Source: Deltaproteobacteria bacterium (GTDB lineage: Bacteria > Desulfobacterota > GWC2-55-46 > S146-70 > JAUXIU01). Taken from it: 20,904 bases of DNA. The stretch's first letter is position 1. Every line of letters begins with the position of its first letter. This document shows, piece by piece, positions 1 through 8,686 of this stretch. The notes under the pieces are model-generated. The model was given only the letters and a program-made list of their open reading frames with translations, searched no databases and had not been told where the DNA came from. The position numbers and the translations under genes are program-made. The stretch lies in assembly GCA_030620895.1 (NCBI GenBank), contig JAUXIU010000003.1, positions 1 through 20,904 of the forward strand. Direction: 5' to 3'.

Positions 1-1
1 G

Positions 2-616
2 ACCGGTACAGAGATAGTCATCTCTTTTGGTTCGACCGGCCAACTAACCCAGCAGATTGAAAACGGTGCGCCTTTTGATATCTTCTTTGCCGCCGACAGA
101 AGGCATATCGAAAGACTTAAAAAGAAGGGGTTTACCATCCCTGGTACCGAAAAGTCCTATGCACAGGGGAGGATAGTTCTGGCCGTAAATAAGCTGGAAG
201 GTGTAAATATAACCAAAATAGAGGACCTCCTCAATCCCTCAGTCAGGAGGATCGCCATCGCCAACCCTGACCACGCCCCTTATGGCATCGCCGCAAAGGA
301 GGCACTGGTGAGCAAGGGTTTATGGGATAAGGTAAAGTCAAAACTGGTATATGGAGAAAATATCAGGCAGGCCCTGCTGTTCATCCAGACACGCAATGCC
401 ACCGCCGGGATAGTTGCACTGTCTGTTGCGGATGTGCCAGAAATAAGCTATACACCGATTGATGTGAAACTCCACAACCCCATCGTTCAGGCCGTTGCAG
501 TTATAAAAAAGACACGCCTAAGAGATGAGGCCCTCTCTTTTATCGACTATATAAACGGCCCAACTGGAAGGCGGATTATGAGGAGATACGGTTTTCTTCT
601 GCCCGGTGAATTCTAA
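2..616 (+). CDS. modA: Molybdate ABC transporter substrate-binding protein ModA, 5' truncated
   Basis: Periplasmic binding protein that captures molybdate (possibly tungstate) and hands it to the ModBC permease. The reading frame is open from base 2 to the TAA at 614-616, giving 204 residues; the family is usually about 250, so the signal peptide and first few dozen residues lie outside the window. The visible start holds the family segment FGSTGQLTQQIENGAPFDIF (anion-binding Ser/Thr, then the GAPxD motif). About 60 residues later comes IANPDHAPYGIAAKEAL, the equivalent of the ModA 'GDPxHVPAGxYAKEAL' hinge segment. The internal ATG-less GTG at 308 is not a real start, because homology continues upstream of it. 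It lies 18 bases before modB and is almost certainly co-transcribed with it. The oxyanion specificity (Mo versus W) cannot be told from this fragment. Confidence 0.93.
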   Translation, partial: TGTEIVISFGSTGQLTQQIENGAPFDIFFAADRRHIERLKKKGFTIPGTEKSYAQGRIVLAVNKLEGVNITKIEDLLNPSVRRIAIANPDHAPYGIAAKEALVSKGLWDKVKSKLVYGENIRQALLFIQTRNATAGIVALSVADVPEISYTPIDVKLHNPIVQAVAVIKKTRLRDEALSFIDYINGPTGRRIMRRYGFLLPGEF

Positions 617-634
617 TCAGAACGGAGCGAAAAG

Positions 635-1291
635 ATGGATTTATTTCCCCTATATCTAACCCTCAAGGTCTCCATAGTTGCAACGATCTTCTCTGTAACT
701 ATCGGCCTTATCCTTGCATGGTTGATGGCAAAACACGATTTTTTAGGCAAGGGTCTCATCGATGCACTCATCATGCAACCACTCGTTATCCCTCCGACGG
801 TACTGGGTTATTACATCCTTGTCATCCTCGGCAGGTCAAGTCCCCTGGGGAGATTCCTTGAGGACGGTCTTGGCATCACCCTTGTCTTCACATGGCGTGG
901 TGCAGTCATTGCAGCGACTGTGGCATCATTACCTCTTTTTGTAAAACCGGCCAGGGTAGCCCTTGAGGCCGTAGATAAGAACCTTGAGAATGCGGCCAGA
1001 CTGCTCGGCAGAACCGAATGGCAGGTATGGCGGACGATAACCCTGCCGCTCGCCTGGAGGGGTATAGCGGCAGGGGCCGTATTGTCATTTGCCAGGGCAA
1101 CAGGTGAGTTTGGTGCAACACTGATGGTTGCTGGAAATATACCCGGGACTACTCAAACGATGCCTATAGCCATCTACGATGCCGTTCAGATGGGCGATAC
1201 GGCATCTGCAAACACCCTGGTCATAATCATAACGCTGTTTTCAGTCTCTGTGCTCTACTTTGTTAACCGTTTTACCAGAGGGCTATATTAA
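635..1291 (+). CDS. modB: Molybdate ABC transporter permease ModB
   Basis: Inner-membrane permease of the molybdate importer, 218 residues, the usual size for ModB. It starts with a hydrophobic segment (LYLTLKVSIVATIFSVTIGL) and shows about five membrane spans. The cytoplasmic EAA loop that docks to the ATPase is clear: ENAARLLGRTEWQVWRTITL followed by PLAWRGIAAG. The family segment FARATGEFGATLMVAGN follows. The start ATG is preceded by CGGAG at a suitable distance. Its TAA overlaps the modC ATG by one base (TAATG), showing translational coupling. It works with the ModA fragment upstream and ModC downstream. Confidence 0.95.
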   Translation: MDLFPLYLTLKVSIVATIFSVTIGLILAWLMAKHDFLGKGLIDALIMQPLVIPPTVLGYYILVILGRSSPLGRFLEDGLGITLVFTWRGAVIAATVASLPLFVKPARVALEAVDKNLENAARLLGRTEWQVWRTITLPLAWRGIAAGAVLSFARATGEFGATLMVAGNIPGTTQTMPIAIYDAVQMGDTASANTLVIIITLFSVSVLYFVNRFTRGLY

Positions 1292-2391
1292 TGTCACTCT
1301 CCGTCAACCTTAAAAAGCGCCTCCACAGCTTTTCTACCGAAATAGGGCTCTCCATCGGAGAGGAGATTCTGGTCCTCTTTGGCCCCTCAGGTGCCGGCAA
1401 GAGCCTCCTGTTAAATATGATCTCAGGCATTATTGCGCCGGACGACGGTGTGGTAAACATCGATCACAGGGACGTATATAACTCAGATAAGGGAATAGAA
1501 ATACCAATAAGACTGAGGAGGATAGGATATCTATTTCAGGACTATACCCTCTTTCCACATATGACGGTCTATGAAAATATCGCCTATGGTATGAGTGGGC
1601 TAAAAAAACATGCGGCTCGTACAAAGGTTGAAGAACTCCTTGAACTCATGAGGCTCGCCGGCCTAAAAGAGAGATACCCTCATGAGATCTCTGGGGGACA
1701 GAAACAGAGGGCGGCCCTTGCCAGGACGCTTGCAACAGAACCAAGGTTGCTGCTCCTGGATGAACCCTTCTCAGCCCTGGACTACCAGGTGAGAGAGAAG
1801 CTTCGATCTGATCTTATGCTGATACATCAGAGGTATCCAATAACAACAATATTTGTAACGCATGACCTCGAAGAGGCCTTTGTAATGGGAGAAAAAGTGG
1901 CTATAATAAATAATGGACGACTTGAGCAGGTCGGTTCAAGGGAAGAGGTCTTTTATCAACCGAAGACACGAAGTGTAGCGAAACTTCTGGGGACGAGAAA
2001 TATCTTTAAAGGCAGGGTGTCGAGGGTTAAGCGCGCTGAACTCACCATTGAAACCGATGAGATCGGGGAGGTAAAGGCGACAATAGATCCAATTATGCAC
2101 ATTCATAAAGGACAACTGGTTTCATTCAGCATAAGGCCGGAAGAGATAATGATAATTCGGCCTGATAGGCCAATAGATAAAAAGGTGCGGGACAATATAC
2201 TGGAAGGTGTGGTCGATGCAACAGTCGGTAAGGGTACAAGTCATACTATCTTTTTCAGAACGAGCGATGGGAAGGCAAGCCTCAAGATTGAGATGCCAAA
2301 TTTCGCATATAAAAAGATCAAACCGGTCAAGGGGAATGGTATTGCCGTATCATTGAAAAAGGAGAGCATCTGGATAATACCAATCAATTGA
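1291..2391 (+). CDS. modC: Molybdate ABC transporter ATP-binding protein ModC
   Basis: Cytoplasmic ATPase that powers molybdate import, 366 residues. The ABC domain fills roughly residues 1-235. It contains Walker A GPSGAGKS, a Q-loop (YLFQDYTLFPHMTV), the ABC signature SGGQKQR, Walker B LLLLDEPFSALD and the switch His in VTHD. Residues from about 236 on (TRNIFKGRVSRV onward) form a TOBE/Mop-like regulatory domain, typical of ModC and related oxyanion importers, where bound anion can inhibit transport. Overlap with modB by one base indicates an operon modABC. The stop codon TGA (2389-2391) lies inside the first unit of a heptamer repeat array. The ATPase could serve tungstate as well; the name rests on the ModA and ModB neighbours. 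Confidence 0.93.
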   Translation: MSLSVNLKKRLHSFSTEIGLSIGEEILVLFGPSGAGKSLLLNMISGIIAPDDGVVNIDHRDVYNSDKGIEIPIRLRRIGYLFQDYTLFPHMTVYENIAYGMSGLKKHAARTKVEELLELMRLAGLKERYPHEISGGQKQRAALARTLATEPRLLLLDEPFSALDYQVREKLRSDLMLIHQRYPITTIFVTHDLEEAFVMGEKVAIINNGRLEQVGSREEVFYQPKTRSVAKLLGTRNIFKGRVSRVKRAELTIETDEIGEVKATIDPIMHIHKGQLVSFSIRPEEIMIIRPDRPIDKKVRDNILEGVVDATVGKGTSHTIFFRTSDGKASLKIEMPNFAYKKIKPVKGNGIAVSLKKESIWIIPIN

Positions 2392-2420
2392 AGATTGACG
2401 ATTGAAAATTGAAGATTTAA
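2386..2420 (+). repeat. Degenerate heptamer array at the modC 3' end
   Basis: Five consecutive 7-base units are seen: AATTGAA, GATTGAC, GATTGAA, AATTGAA, GATTTAA, with consensus RATTGAA. The first unit includes the modC stop codon. It belongs to the same class as the arrays at 11396, 13756 and 13971. Function is unknown. Confidence 0.75.
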
Positions 2421-2428
2421 AAAAATCA

Positions 2429-2461
2429 CATGGTTTGCTTTGTTCTAACAAGCCAACCATG
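2429..2461 (+). repeat. Imperfect hairpin related to the 9-base repeat family
   Basis: CATGGTT at 2429 is complementary to AACCATG at 2455, and the inner bases also pair (GCTTTGTT against AACAAGC), leaving a CTAA loop. The 12-mer CAAGCCAACCAT at 2450-2461 recurs inverted at 11295-11306, inside the 9-base array. No T-tract follows directly, so a terminator role for modABC is possible but weak. The rest of the gap to 2545 shows nothing I can name. Confidence 0.5.
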
Positions 2462-2545
2462 TAAACAAAAATATGCTCCATGTAGTAAGTTTAAAATGAT
2501 ACTGGGGGATGAATTCTATAAAACACGGAACCCCCTGATGGAAAA

Positions 2546-3436
2546 ATGATAAAAAACCGTTTCAAGCTTGCAATAGCCTTAACAGGTGCGATACTTCTCT
2601 TTGAGGTTCTAGGCAGTTACCTAACAAACAGTCTCGCTCTTGCCTCTGACGCTGCCCATGTCTTCATGGACCTCTTTGCGCTCTCCTTGAGCCTCTTCGC
2701 CATATATCTATCGGAGATGCCGCCCACCGAAAGCAAGACGTACGGATGGCACAGGTTTGAGGTCTTTGCATCCTTTATAAACGGGTTTCTCCTGATCTTC
2801 ATTTCATTTGTAATCTTCTACGAGGCATACATGAGATTATTAGAACCGCCGCCTGTAAAGGGTGCCGGAGTGGTTGTGGTTGCAACGGCAGGTCTTCTGG
2901 TAAACCTCTTTGTCGCATACTTATTAAAGGAAGGTTCCAAAAGAGACCTTAATGTAAAGAGTGCCTTTTTCCACGTTGTCGGGGATGTAATTGCATCAAT
3001 AGGCGTCATTGTCGCTGGTGTAATAATATACCTTACAGATCTTTTCATATTCGATCCCATTATAAGTTTTATCATAGGTATAATTATCATTACAGGGTCG
3101 ATTAAGATAATCCTTGAATCATCGCATATCCTCCTTGAAGGGGTGCCCAGGAATATAGATTTCAATAATGTCGTTAATGATATAAACAGTATTGAAGGTG
3201 TGAGTGGTATACATAGTCTCCACCTCTGGAGTCTCTGTTCAAACAGCTATGCCTTTAGCGCTCACATAGATATAGCTGCAGGTACAATAACAAGGCAGAA
3301 GGAGATTCTGCAGACTATAAATGATTTACTTGCCCATAAGTATAATATCCATTATACTACTCTACAGATGGAGTGTTTGAGTTGTGTAGGGGAACAGCTC
3401 TTAAGGCCGATAGAACACAAAAACTCTGAACACTGA
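2546..3436 (+). CDS. CDF family divalent metal cation exporter (ZitB/CzcD type)
   Basis: Inner-membrane proton-coupled exporter of Zn2+ or similar metals, 296 residues, standard length. Six membrane spans are visible between about residues 7 and 190. The transport site pairs appear as SDAAHVFMD in span 2 (His38 and Asp42) and FFHVVGDV in span 5 (His143 and Asp147). An HxxxD pair in both spans is the pattern of zinc-transporting members. The cytoplasmic C-terminal domain (about 200-296) ends with a CLSC motif that could bind metal. No long His-rich loop is present between spans 4 and 5. The ATG at 2546 has only a poor Shine-Dalgarno (GATGG). It stands apart from modABC by 154 bases and is 34 bases before the Lon-like gene. 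Metal specificity is inference. Confidence 0.92.
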   Translation: MIKNRFKLAIALTGAILLFEVLGSYLTNSLALASDAAHVFMDLFALSLSLFAIYLSEMPPTESKTYGWHRFEVFASFINGFLLIFISFVIFYEAYMRLLEPPPVKGAGVVVVATAGLLVNLFVAYLLKEGSKRDLNVKSAFFHVVGDVIASIGVIVAGVIIYLTDLFIFDPIISFIIGIIIITGSIKIILESSHILLEGVPRNIDFNNVVNDINSIEGVSGIHSLHLWSLCSNSYAFSAHIDIAAGTITRQKEILQTINDLLAHKYNIHYTTLQMECLSCVGEQLLRPIEHKNSEH

Positions 3437-3470
3437 CATATGGTAAAACATCTATGCTGGAGGTCAATAC

Positions 3471-5915
3471 ATGCATAATAAAATCCAACCGTTACCACCC
3501 GAAAAACTATACCGGAGGTGCGACCCGGATCAGTTCTCCTTTCAAACTACAGACGAAATAACCCCCGCAGAAGAGATCCTAGGGCAGGAAAGGGCGATGC
3601 ATTCCCTGGACATGGGGCTCGGACTGAAAAGCCACGGTTATAATATATATGTCCTGGGAGAGGGGGGTACTGGAAAGGCCTCCATAATAAAGGCCAAACT
3701 GGAGAAAAGGGCCAACAAAGAGGATACACCTAATGACTGGTGTTATGTATTTAACTTTTCGGACCCTGACAGACCAAAGGCACTCTCCCTTCCGGCTGGT
3801 GTGGGGTCTGACCTAAGGTCCGACCTGGAAGGACTAATCGAAACCCTCAAGAGGGATATCCCCAAGGTCTTTGAAAGCAAGGACTATGAAAAACACAGAG
3901 ACGAGATATTTGAAGGACAACAGGCGAGGACAAAAGCGATATTCACCAAGATCGAGAAGAAGGCAGAGCAAAAGGGCTTCATCCTAAAAAAGACTGCAAG
4001 CAGCCTTTCAGTCGTGCCTGCTAAAGACGGCAAACCAGTTGTACAGGAGGACTTTGAAGCCCTTCCAAAGGAGGAAAAGGCACGGATAGAGGAGGAAAGC
4101 AAGCTTCTCCAGGATAATCTCAGTGACATCATAAGGGAAGTCAGGAATGTAGAAAAGGAAACGAAGGAGCGGATTAATGTGCTTGACAGGGAGGTTACCC
4201 AATATGTCGTTACCCCCCTTGTAAATGAGCTCCTTGACAAGTATAAGGAGTTTCCAGAGGTGGTCAATTATCTGCAAATCGTTAGAGAAGACATCCTGGA
4301 AAGGCTAGATGACTTTCGTCCGAAGGAAGAACTCGCTTTACCCTTTCCAGGATTAAAGTTGGGCAAGGCAGAGACACCGCTTGAGAGGTACAGCGTTAAC
4401 CTTATAGTAAATAACAAGGAAACAAAGGGTGCTCCTGTTATAATAGAAACAAATCCAACCTACTACAACCTATTCGGAAGGGTTGAGCACAAGGTTCAGT
4501 ATGGGGTTGCCATTACAGACTTCACTATGATCAAGGGTGGCTCCGTCCATAAGGCCAACGGAGGTTACCTGGTATTAGATGCCCTTGACCTCCTGAGGAA
4601 CATCTTCGCTTACGATGCAATAAAGAGGATGATAAAGAACAAGGAGGCAAGGGTAGAGGATGTCTGGGAACAATACAGGCTCGTCTCTACAACAACCTTG
4701 AAACCTGAACCGATACCTGTGGATATAAAGATCATACTCAAAGGCGACCCTTATATATATTACACCCTTTATAACCTCGACCATGAATACAGAAAGCTCT
4801 TCAAGGTCAAGTCGGACTTTGACAGTCAGATGCCCATAAGCAAAGATAATATAGAAAAGTACGCCCTCTTTATATCCGCAAGGTGCAAGGAGGACGGCCT
4901 ACATCCGTTTGACAGAACAGGGGTGGCCAGGGTTATCGAACACAGCCTGAGAACCTCAGGAGACCAGGAGAAACTAACCGCAAGGTTCAGTGAGATAACC
5001 GACCTTATCAAAGAGGCCAGTTACTGGGCCGATAGAAACGGCAGCAGTGTTGTCAATGCCGACTTCGTGGAACAGACTATAAGGGAGAAGGTTTATAGGA
5101 ACTCCCGCGTTGCAGACAGGTTGAGGGAGCTCATTACAGAGGGCACCTTTATGATAGACACAGAAGGTGCTGTTGCAGGCCAGATAAACGGAATAGCCAT
5201 CATCGATCTTGGGGACTATAGTTTTGGAAAACCCTCCAGGATAACTGCCAGGACATATCTCGGCGACAAGGGTGTGATAAACATTGAACGGGAGGTGAAG
5301 ATGAGTGGCCGTATACACAATAAGGCGCTCTTGATACTCACCAGCTACCTCGGAAATAAGTTTGCCCAGAGCACCCCTATGAGCCTATCTGCATCCATTT
5401 GCTTCGAACAACTCTATGAAGAGATAGAAGGCGATAGTGCTACATGCACTGAGTTTTATGCGCTGATCTCCAGTTTGACCGACCTGCCTTTAAACCAAGG
5501 GATAGCCGTAACGGGTTCTATGAATCAGCTCGGCGAGGTCCAGCCTGTAGGGGGTGTAAATGAAAAGATCGAAGGCTTCTTTGACGTATCTTTAGCAAAG
5601 GGGCTTACAGGGAAACAGGGGGTTATAATACCGACAAAGAATGTAAGGCACCTCATGCTCAAGAAGGAAGTCATCGAGGCCGTTAAAGAAGGAAAGTTTC
5701 ATGTCTATCCAATTGGATATGTCGATGAAGGGCTTGAGATACTGACAGGAATGCCTGCTGGAGAGAAGCAAAAGGACGGCACTTATCCTGAAGGAACTGT
5801 CAACTACCTTACTGCAAAGAAATTAAAGGAGCTCGCAACAACACTCAAGGCATTCGGTAAGGAAAAGAAACCATCAAAGAAATCCGACGAAGAAAATGAA
5901 GAAGGGAATGTTTGA
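3471..5915 (+). CDS. Lon-like ATP-dependent protease (AAA_32/LonB-LonC type)
   Basis: Predicted cytoplasmic AAA+ serine protease of the 'Lon-related putative protease' family, 814 residues. It lacks the N-terminal substrate-binding domain of classical LonA. Walker A is GEGGTGKAS at 63-71 (Lys69); the residue after Lys is Ala rather than Ser/Thr, a relaxed form seen in this family. A charged helical insert (about 125-270) is followed by GGYLVLDALDLL, the Walker B region. The C-terminal Lon protease domain carries the catalytic dyad: Ser656 in EGDSAT and Lys699 in GGVNEKIEGFF. The two residues are 43 apart, as in E. coli Lon. The tail (about 795-814) is highly charged. GGAGG seven bases before the ATG at 3471 supports the start. 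Natural substrates are unknown. Confidence 0.93.
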   Translation: MHNKIQPLPPEKLYRRCDPDQFSFQTTDEITPAEEILGQERAMHSLDMGLGLKSHGYNIYVLGEGGTGKASIIKAKLEKRANKEDTPNDWCYVFNFSDPDRPKALSLPAGVGSDLRSDLEGLIETLKRDIPKVFESKDYEKHRDEIFEGQQARTKAIFTKIEKKAEQKGFILKKTASSLSVVPAKDGKPVVQEDFEALPKEEKARIEEESKLLQDNLSDIIREVRNVEKETKERINVLDREVTQYVVTPLVNELLDKYKEFPEVVNYLQIVREDILERLDDFRPKEELALPFPGLKLGKAETPLERYSVNLIVNNKETKGAPVIIETNPTYYNLFGRVEHKVQYGVAITDFTMIKGGSVHKANGGYLVLDALDLLRNIFAYDAIKRMIKNKEARVEDVWEQYRLVSTTTLKPEPIPVDIKIILKGDPYIYYTLYNLDHEYRKLFKVKSDFDSQMPISKDNIEKYALFISARCKEDGLHPFDRTGVARVIEHSLRTSGDQEKLTARFSEITDLIKEASYWADRNGSSVVNADFVEQTIREKVYRNSRVADRLRELITEGTFMIDTEGAVAGQINGIAIIDLGDYSFGKPSRITARTYLGDKGVINIEREVKMSGRIHNKALLILTSYLGNKFAQSTPMSLSASICFEQLYEEIEGDSATCTEFYALISSLTDLPLNQGIAVTGSMNQLGEVQPVGGVNEKIEGFFDVSLAKGLTGKQGVIIPTKNVRHLMLKKEVIEAVKEGKFHVYPIGYVDEGLEILTGMPAGEKQKDGTYPEGTVNYLTAKKLKELATTLKAFGKEKKPSKKSDEENEEGNV

Positions 5916-5945
5916 TTAAGCAGATCATATAAGCAGAATACACAT

Positions 5946-6623
5946 ATGAGGGTCTCGGAGATATTCTTCAGTATACAGGGGGAGTCCACATACGCAGGGC
6001 TCCCCTGCATATTTATAAGGCTTGCGGGGTGCAACATCAGGTGTGCCTGGTGTGATACACATTACGCCCAGGATCGTGATGGCGGAGCTGAATTCAGCCA
6101 TGATGATATAGTCAATGAGATAAAGAAGTATAACTGCAGCCTCGTGGAGATAACAGGAGGCGAGCCACTACTGCAAGATGGAACCTTGCCTCTTTTAAAT
6201 AAAATCCTCGAGCTTGATTATGAGGTATTACTGGAAACCAACGGCACTAAAGACATACAGCATGTTGACACAAGGGTTAAAAAGATAGTAGATGTAAAGT
6301 GTCCTTCCAGTGGGTATGGTGGCAGTTTCCTTATGAAGAACCTTGACTTTATTATACCAAACGATGAGATAAAGTTTGTAATAGCCGACCGAAATGATTA
6401 TGAATTCTCGAAGGGTTTTCTGAAAATGCACATTAAGGACAAGACACACAATATCCTCTTTGCCCCTGCATACCCCGAAATGGACCAAAAAGAGCTTTCT
6501 AAATGGATTTTAGAAAACGGCCTTAAGGTAAGACTCCAACCCCAACTGCACAGACACTTACGGGAGGAGGGCAAAGAGGATCCAAACACGATCTTCTCCC
6601 GTTCCTTCGATAAACCCACCTAA
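5946..6623 (+). CDS. queE: 7-carboxy-7-deazaguanine synthase QueE (radical SAM)
   Basis: Radical SAM enzyme that contracts 6-carboxytetrahydropterin to 7-carboxy-7-deazaguanine in the queuosine/preQ0 pathway. It has 225 residues. The cluster-binding motif is CNIRCAWCDTHYA with Cys29, Cys33 and Cys36 (CX3CX2C), and the opening SEIFFSIQGESTYAGLPCIF is the family's substrate/SAM-binding start. EITGGEPLLQ is the GGEP SAM-binding motif. No other queuosine genes are in the window. The ATG at 5946 has no good Shine-Dalgarno, but the motif spacing from the start matches the family. Its stop is one base before the ccsA start, so the two are probably co-transcribed, although no functional link is known. 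Confidence 0.93.
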   Translation: MRVSEIFFSIQGESTYAGLPCIFIRLAGCNIRCAWCDTHYAQDRDGGAEFSHDDIVNEIKKYNCSLVEITGGEPLLQDGTLPLLNKILELDYEVLLETNGTKDIQHVDTRVKKIVDVKCPSSGYGGSFLMKNLDFIIPNDEIKFVIADRNDYEFSKGFLKMHIKDKTHNILFAPAYPEMDQKELSKWILENGLKVRLQPQLHRHLREEGKEDPNTIFSRSFDKPT

Positions 6624-6624
6624 G

Positions 6625-7449
6625 GTGAGATTGCTCATCTACAGCATATGCATACTCTACTGGATTTCATTCTCTATGGTCGTCCTCTACCATATTAAAA
6701 AAATAGTGGTCTTTGAACGGATTTCAAGGGCGGCAGTCCTTCTTGGGTTCCTCATTCATACCATAGGGCTGGGTCTAAGGAGCTATGAAGCCGGACATGC
6801 ACCAATGCTCTCCATGTACGAAACTCTCCTCTTCTACAGCTGGTGCACCATATTGGTAACTATCATCGTTTTATTACGCTACAATGAATGCCTTACAAGG
6901 CTCATCACCATACCGCTGGCCCTCGCTGCAATTATATTCGCACAGATAAATGTTACACCTGCAAAGCCCCTAACCTTGATACTAAAAACAAGGTGGTTTG
7001 AGATGCATGTCATAGCCTCTTTTGCCGCCTACGCCCTCTTCACACTCGCCTTTTCTGCAGCGGTATTGTATCTGACCTATGAAGTTTACACTCGAATGCC
7101 AGCTCCAGGCCGTCCTTATAACAACCTTGAAGGAGAAACCCTAAGACACCTAAGAGACTTTCAGGATATCGCCAAACGTAGCACTCTATGGGGGTTTTTC
7201 CTCTTCTCGGTTGCAATGTTCGCAGGTGCTGTTTGGGCTTATCTTGCATGGGGTATATACTGGCTGTGGGAGCCGAAGGTCATCTGGTCGTTCATTATCT
7301 GGTTCTATTACGCAGGTGCGATGCACGCATATTATATTAAGGAGTGGCGTGGTAGAGGGCTGGCCATAGCTACCATTATAGGCTACATAATAGTCCTCTT
7401 CACATATCTGGGTGTCAGCCTCCTGATGAAAAGTAGTCACAGCTTTTAG
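6625..7449 (+). CDS. ccsA: Cytochrome c assembly protein CcsA/HemX-like (System II)
   Basis: Multi-span inner-membrane protein of PF01578, 274 residues with about eight hydrophobic segments. Members carry heme across the membrane and, together with ResB/Ccs1, attach it to apocytochrome c. The tryptophan-rich heme motif is WLWEPKVIW at 213-221, followed by WSFIIWFYY-type residues. Candidate heme-ligand histidines are His128 (WFEMHV) and His234 (AMHAYY). The SMYETLLFYSW segment is also family-typical. The start is a GTG at 6625 directly after the queE stop; the next in-frame Met is residue 18, too far into the first span. The partner ResB lies 2.8 kb downstream, separated by two gamma-glutamyl metabolism genes. 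HemX-type proteins that act in heme synthesis look alike, but the nearby resB favours CcsA. Confidence 0.88.
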   Translation: MRLLIYSICILYWISFSMVVLYHIKKIVVFERISRAAVLLGFLIHTIGLGLRSYEAGHAPMLSMYETLLFYSWCTILVTIIVLLRYNECLTRLITIPLALAAIIFAQINVTPAKPLTLILKTRWFEMHVIASFAAYALFTLAFSAAVLYLTYEVYTRMPAPGRPYNNLEGETLRHLRDFQDIAKRSTLWGFFLFSVAMFAGAVWAYLAWGIYWLWEPKVIWSFIIWFYYAGAMHAYYIKEWRGRGLAIATIIGYIIVLFTYLGVSLLMKSSHSF

Positions 7450-7485
7450 TGAAGATGCCCCGCCCTTTGGGCGGGGCATCTTGAC
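7449..7485 (+). repeat. 37-base palindrome, copy 1 (possible terminator)
   Basis: GTGAAGATGCCCCGCCC, then TTT, then GGGCGGGGCATCTTGAC: two 17-base arms with a single mismatch. It starts at the last base of the ccsA stop codon. No T-tract follows, so it may act as a REP-like stem or a weak terminator separating ccsA from the next operon. A perfect copy lies at 18749-18785. Confidence 0.8.
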
Positions 7486-7507
7486 AGAATTGATTTATTA
7501 TTATAAA
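7481..7507 (+). promoter_or_regulatory. Possible sigma-70 promoter for the ligase-ggt-resB operon
   Basis: TTGACA at 7481-7486 is formed partly by the end of the palindrome. TATAAA at 7502-7507 follows with a 15-base spacer, shorter than the ideal 17. It would drive the gene starting at 7549. This is a guess from base pattern only. Confidence 0.35.
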
Positions 7508-7548
7508 AATGCTAGCTTTTACCACAAACTTTTTTCGGAGATCTGAAT

Positions 7549-8685
7549 ATGCCTATCACCTTTAATGGTTCGGAAGGTCATACCATCGGTATCGAGGTAG
7601 AGGTTCAGCTTATCGACCGAGACACAATGGCCCTTACCCCCACATCTACCAAGATTATCGACGGTCTGAAGGATTACACGGAGTCGATCAAGCACGAGTT
7701 GATGTTGTCGAACCTCGAGATAAATACAAAGATCTGTTCAAACATTGACGAGGCCGAAAGAGACCTTACTGAGAAGTTCGACATCGCTATTACAGAGGCA
7801 TCTAAATACAACACACTTCTATGTTGTGCAGGCACCCACCCCTTCTCTCCCTGGAAAGACCAGCAGATTACAGAAGACAAGAGATACAAACGCCTCCTGG
7901 AGAACCTGCAGATTATTGCAAGGCGCTTCAATATATTCGGACTGCATGTGCATGTAGGTATTAATGGGGCTGAGAGATGTATATATATATTAAAGAGGCT
8001 TCTATACTATCTCCCCCATCTCCTAGCCCTTTCAGCAAACTCCCCATTCTGGGAAGGATATGATACAGGTCTCCGGTCATACAGAACGAAGGTATTCGAG
8101 TCTCTGCCGATAGCCGGGCTGCCCTTCTTCTTTAAAGACTGGGCAGACTACACCAAACTGGTGGAAAACTACCTGGCCACCAGAACAGTGGAGACGATTC
8201 GTGATATATGGTGGGACATAAGACCCCACCCGGACTTTGGGACACTCGAGGTAAGGATATGTGATGCCCCTTCAACCATTAGAGAGATACTCGCTTTGGC
8301 GGCCCTAATACAGGCCCTTATCAAAAAGCTCGGTGATGAATATGAGAATGGGGTCCCTTTCAAGCAACCACATTCATCGGTTATAAGAGAGAACAAATGG
8401 AGGGCCTGCAGACACGGTCTCGGTGAGGAATTCATAACACCAGAGGGAAATCGCACAATCAGGGCCAGAGAAGCGATAGAAGAACTGATAGCTTCGGTAG
8501 ATGAAGATGCAAAAGAACTTGGTTCCCGTGAATATATATCCCACATCAAGGATATACTGAATAAGGGAGAGGGGGCAGTTAAACAGCTTAATGAGTGGAA
8601 AAGACAGGGTGAATTGAAGGCAGTTACAAAGGAGCTGTCGGAGAGGTTATATAGAGAGGTATCTTCAGGCATGGCGGGTAAATGA
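7549..8685 (+). CDS. Carboxylate-amine ligase, GCS2/YbdK family (glutamate-cysteine ligase-like)
   Basis: ATP-dependent ligase of the glutamate-cysteine ligase type 2 family, 378 residues, close to E. coli YbdK. Family members join the gamma-carboxyl of glutamate to an amine, often cysteine. The N-terminal GIEVEVQLID carries the metal-binding Glu residues, and HELMLSNLEINTKICSN, GLHVHVGING, LSANSPFWEGYDTGLRSYR and DFGTLEVRICDAP are the conserved blocks in order. CGGAG precedes the ATG at 7549. The stop is one base before the downstream gamma-glutamyltransferase, so the pair is coupled: one makes gamma-glutamyl bonds and the other breaks or transfers them. The true amine substrate is not shown by sequence, and no glutathione synthetase is in the window. 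Confidence 0.88.
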   Translation: MPITFNGSEGHTIGIEVEVQLIDRDTMALTPTSTKIIDGLKDYTESIKHELMLSNLEINTKICSNIDEAERDLTEKFDIAITEASKYNTLLCCAGTHPFSPWKDQQITEDKRYKRLLENLQIIARRFNIFGLHVHVGINGAERCIYILKRLLYYLPHLLALSANSPFWEGYDTGLRSYRTKVFESLPIAGLPFFFKDWADYTKLVENYLATRTVETIRDIWWDIRPHPDFGTLEVRICDAPSTIREILALAALIQALIKKLGDEYENGVPFKQPHSSVIRENKWRACRHGLGEEFITPEGNRTIRAREAIEELIASVDEDAKELGSREYISHIKDILNKGEGAVKQLNEWKRQGELKAVTKELSERLYREVSSGMAGK

Positions 8686-8686
8686 T

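Noticed and set aside
3471..5915. Lon-like Walker A with Ala after Lys taken as a dead ATPase
   Set aside because: Relaxed Walker A forms are usual in this Lon-related family as I know it, and the protease dyad is intact, so inactivity is not supported.
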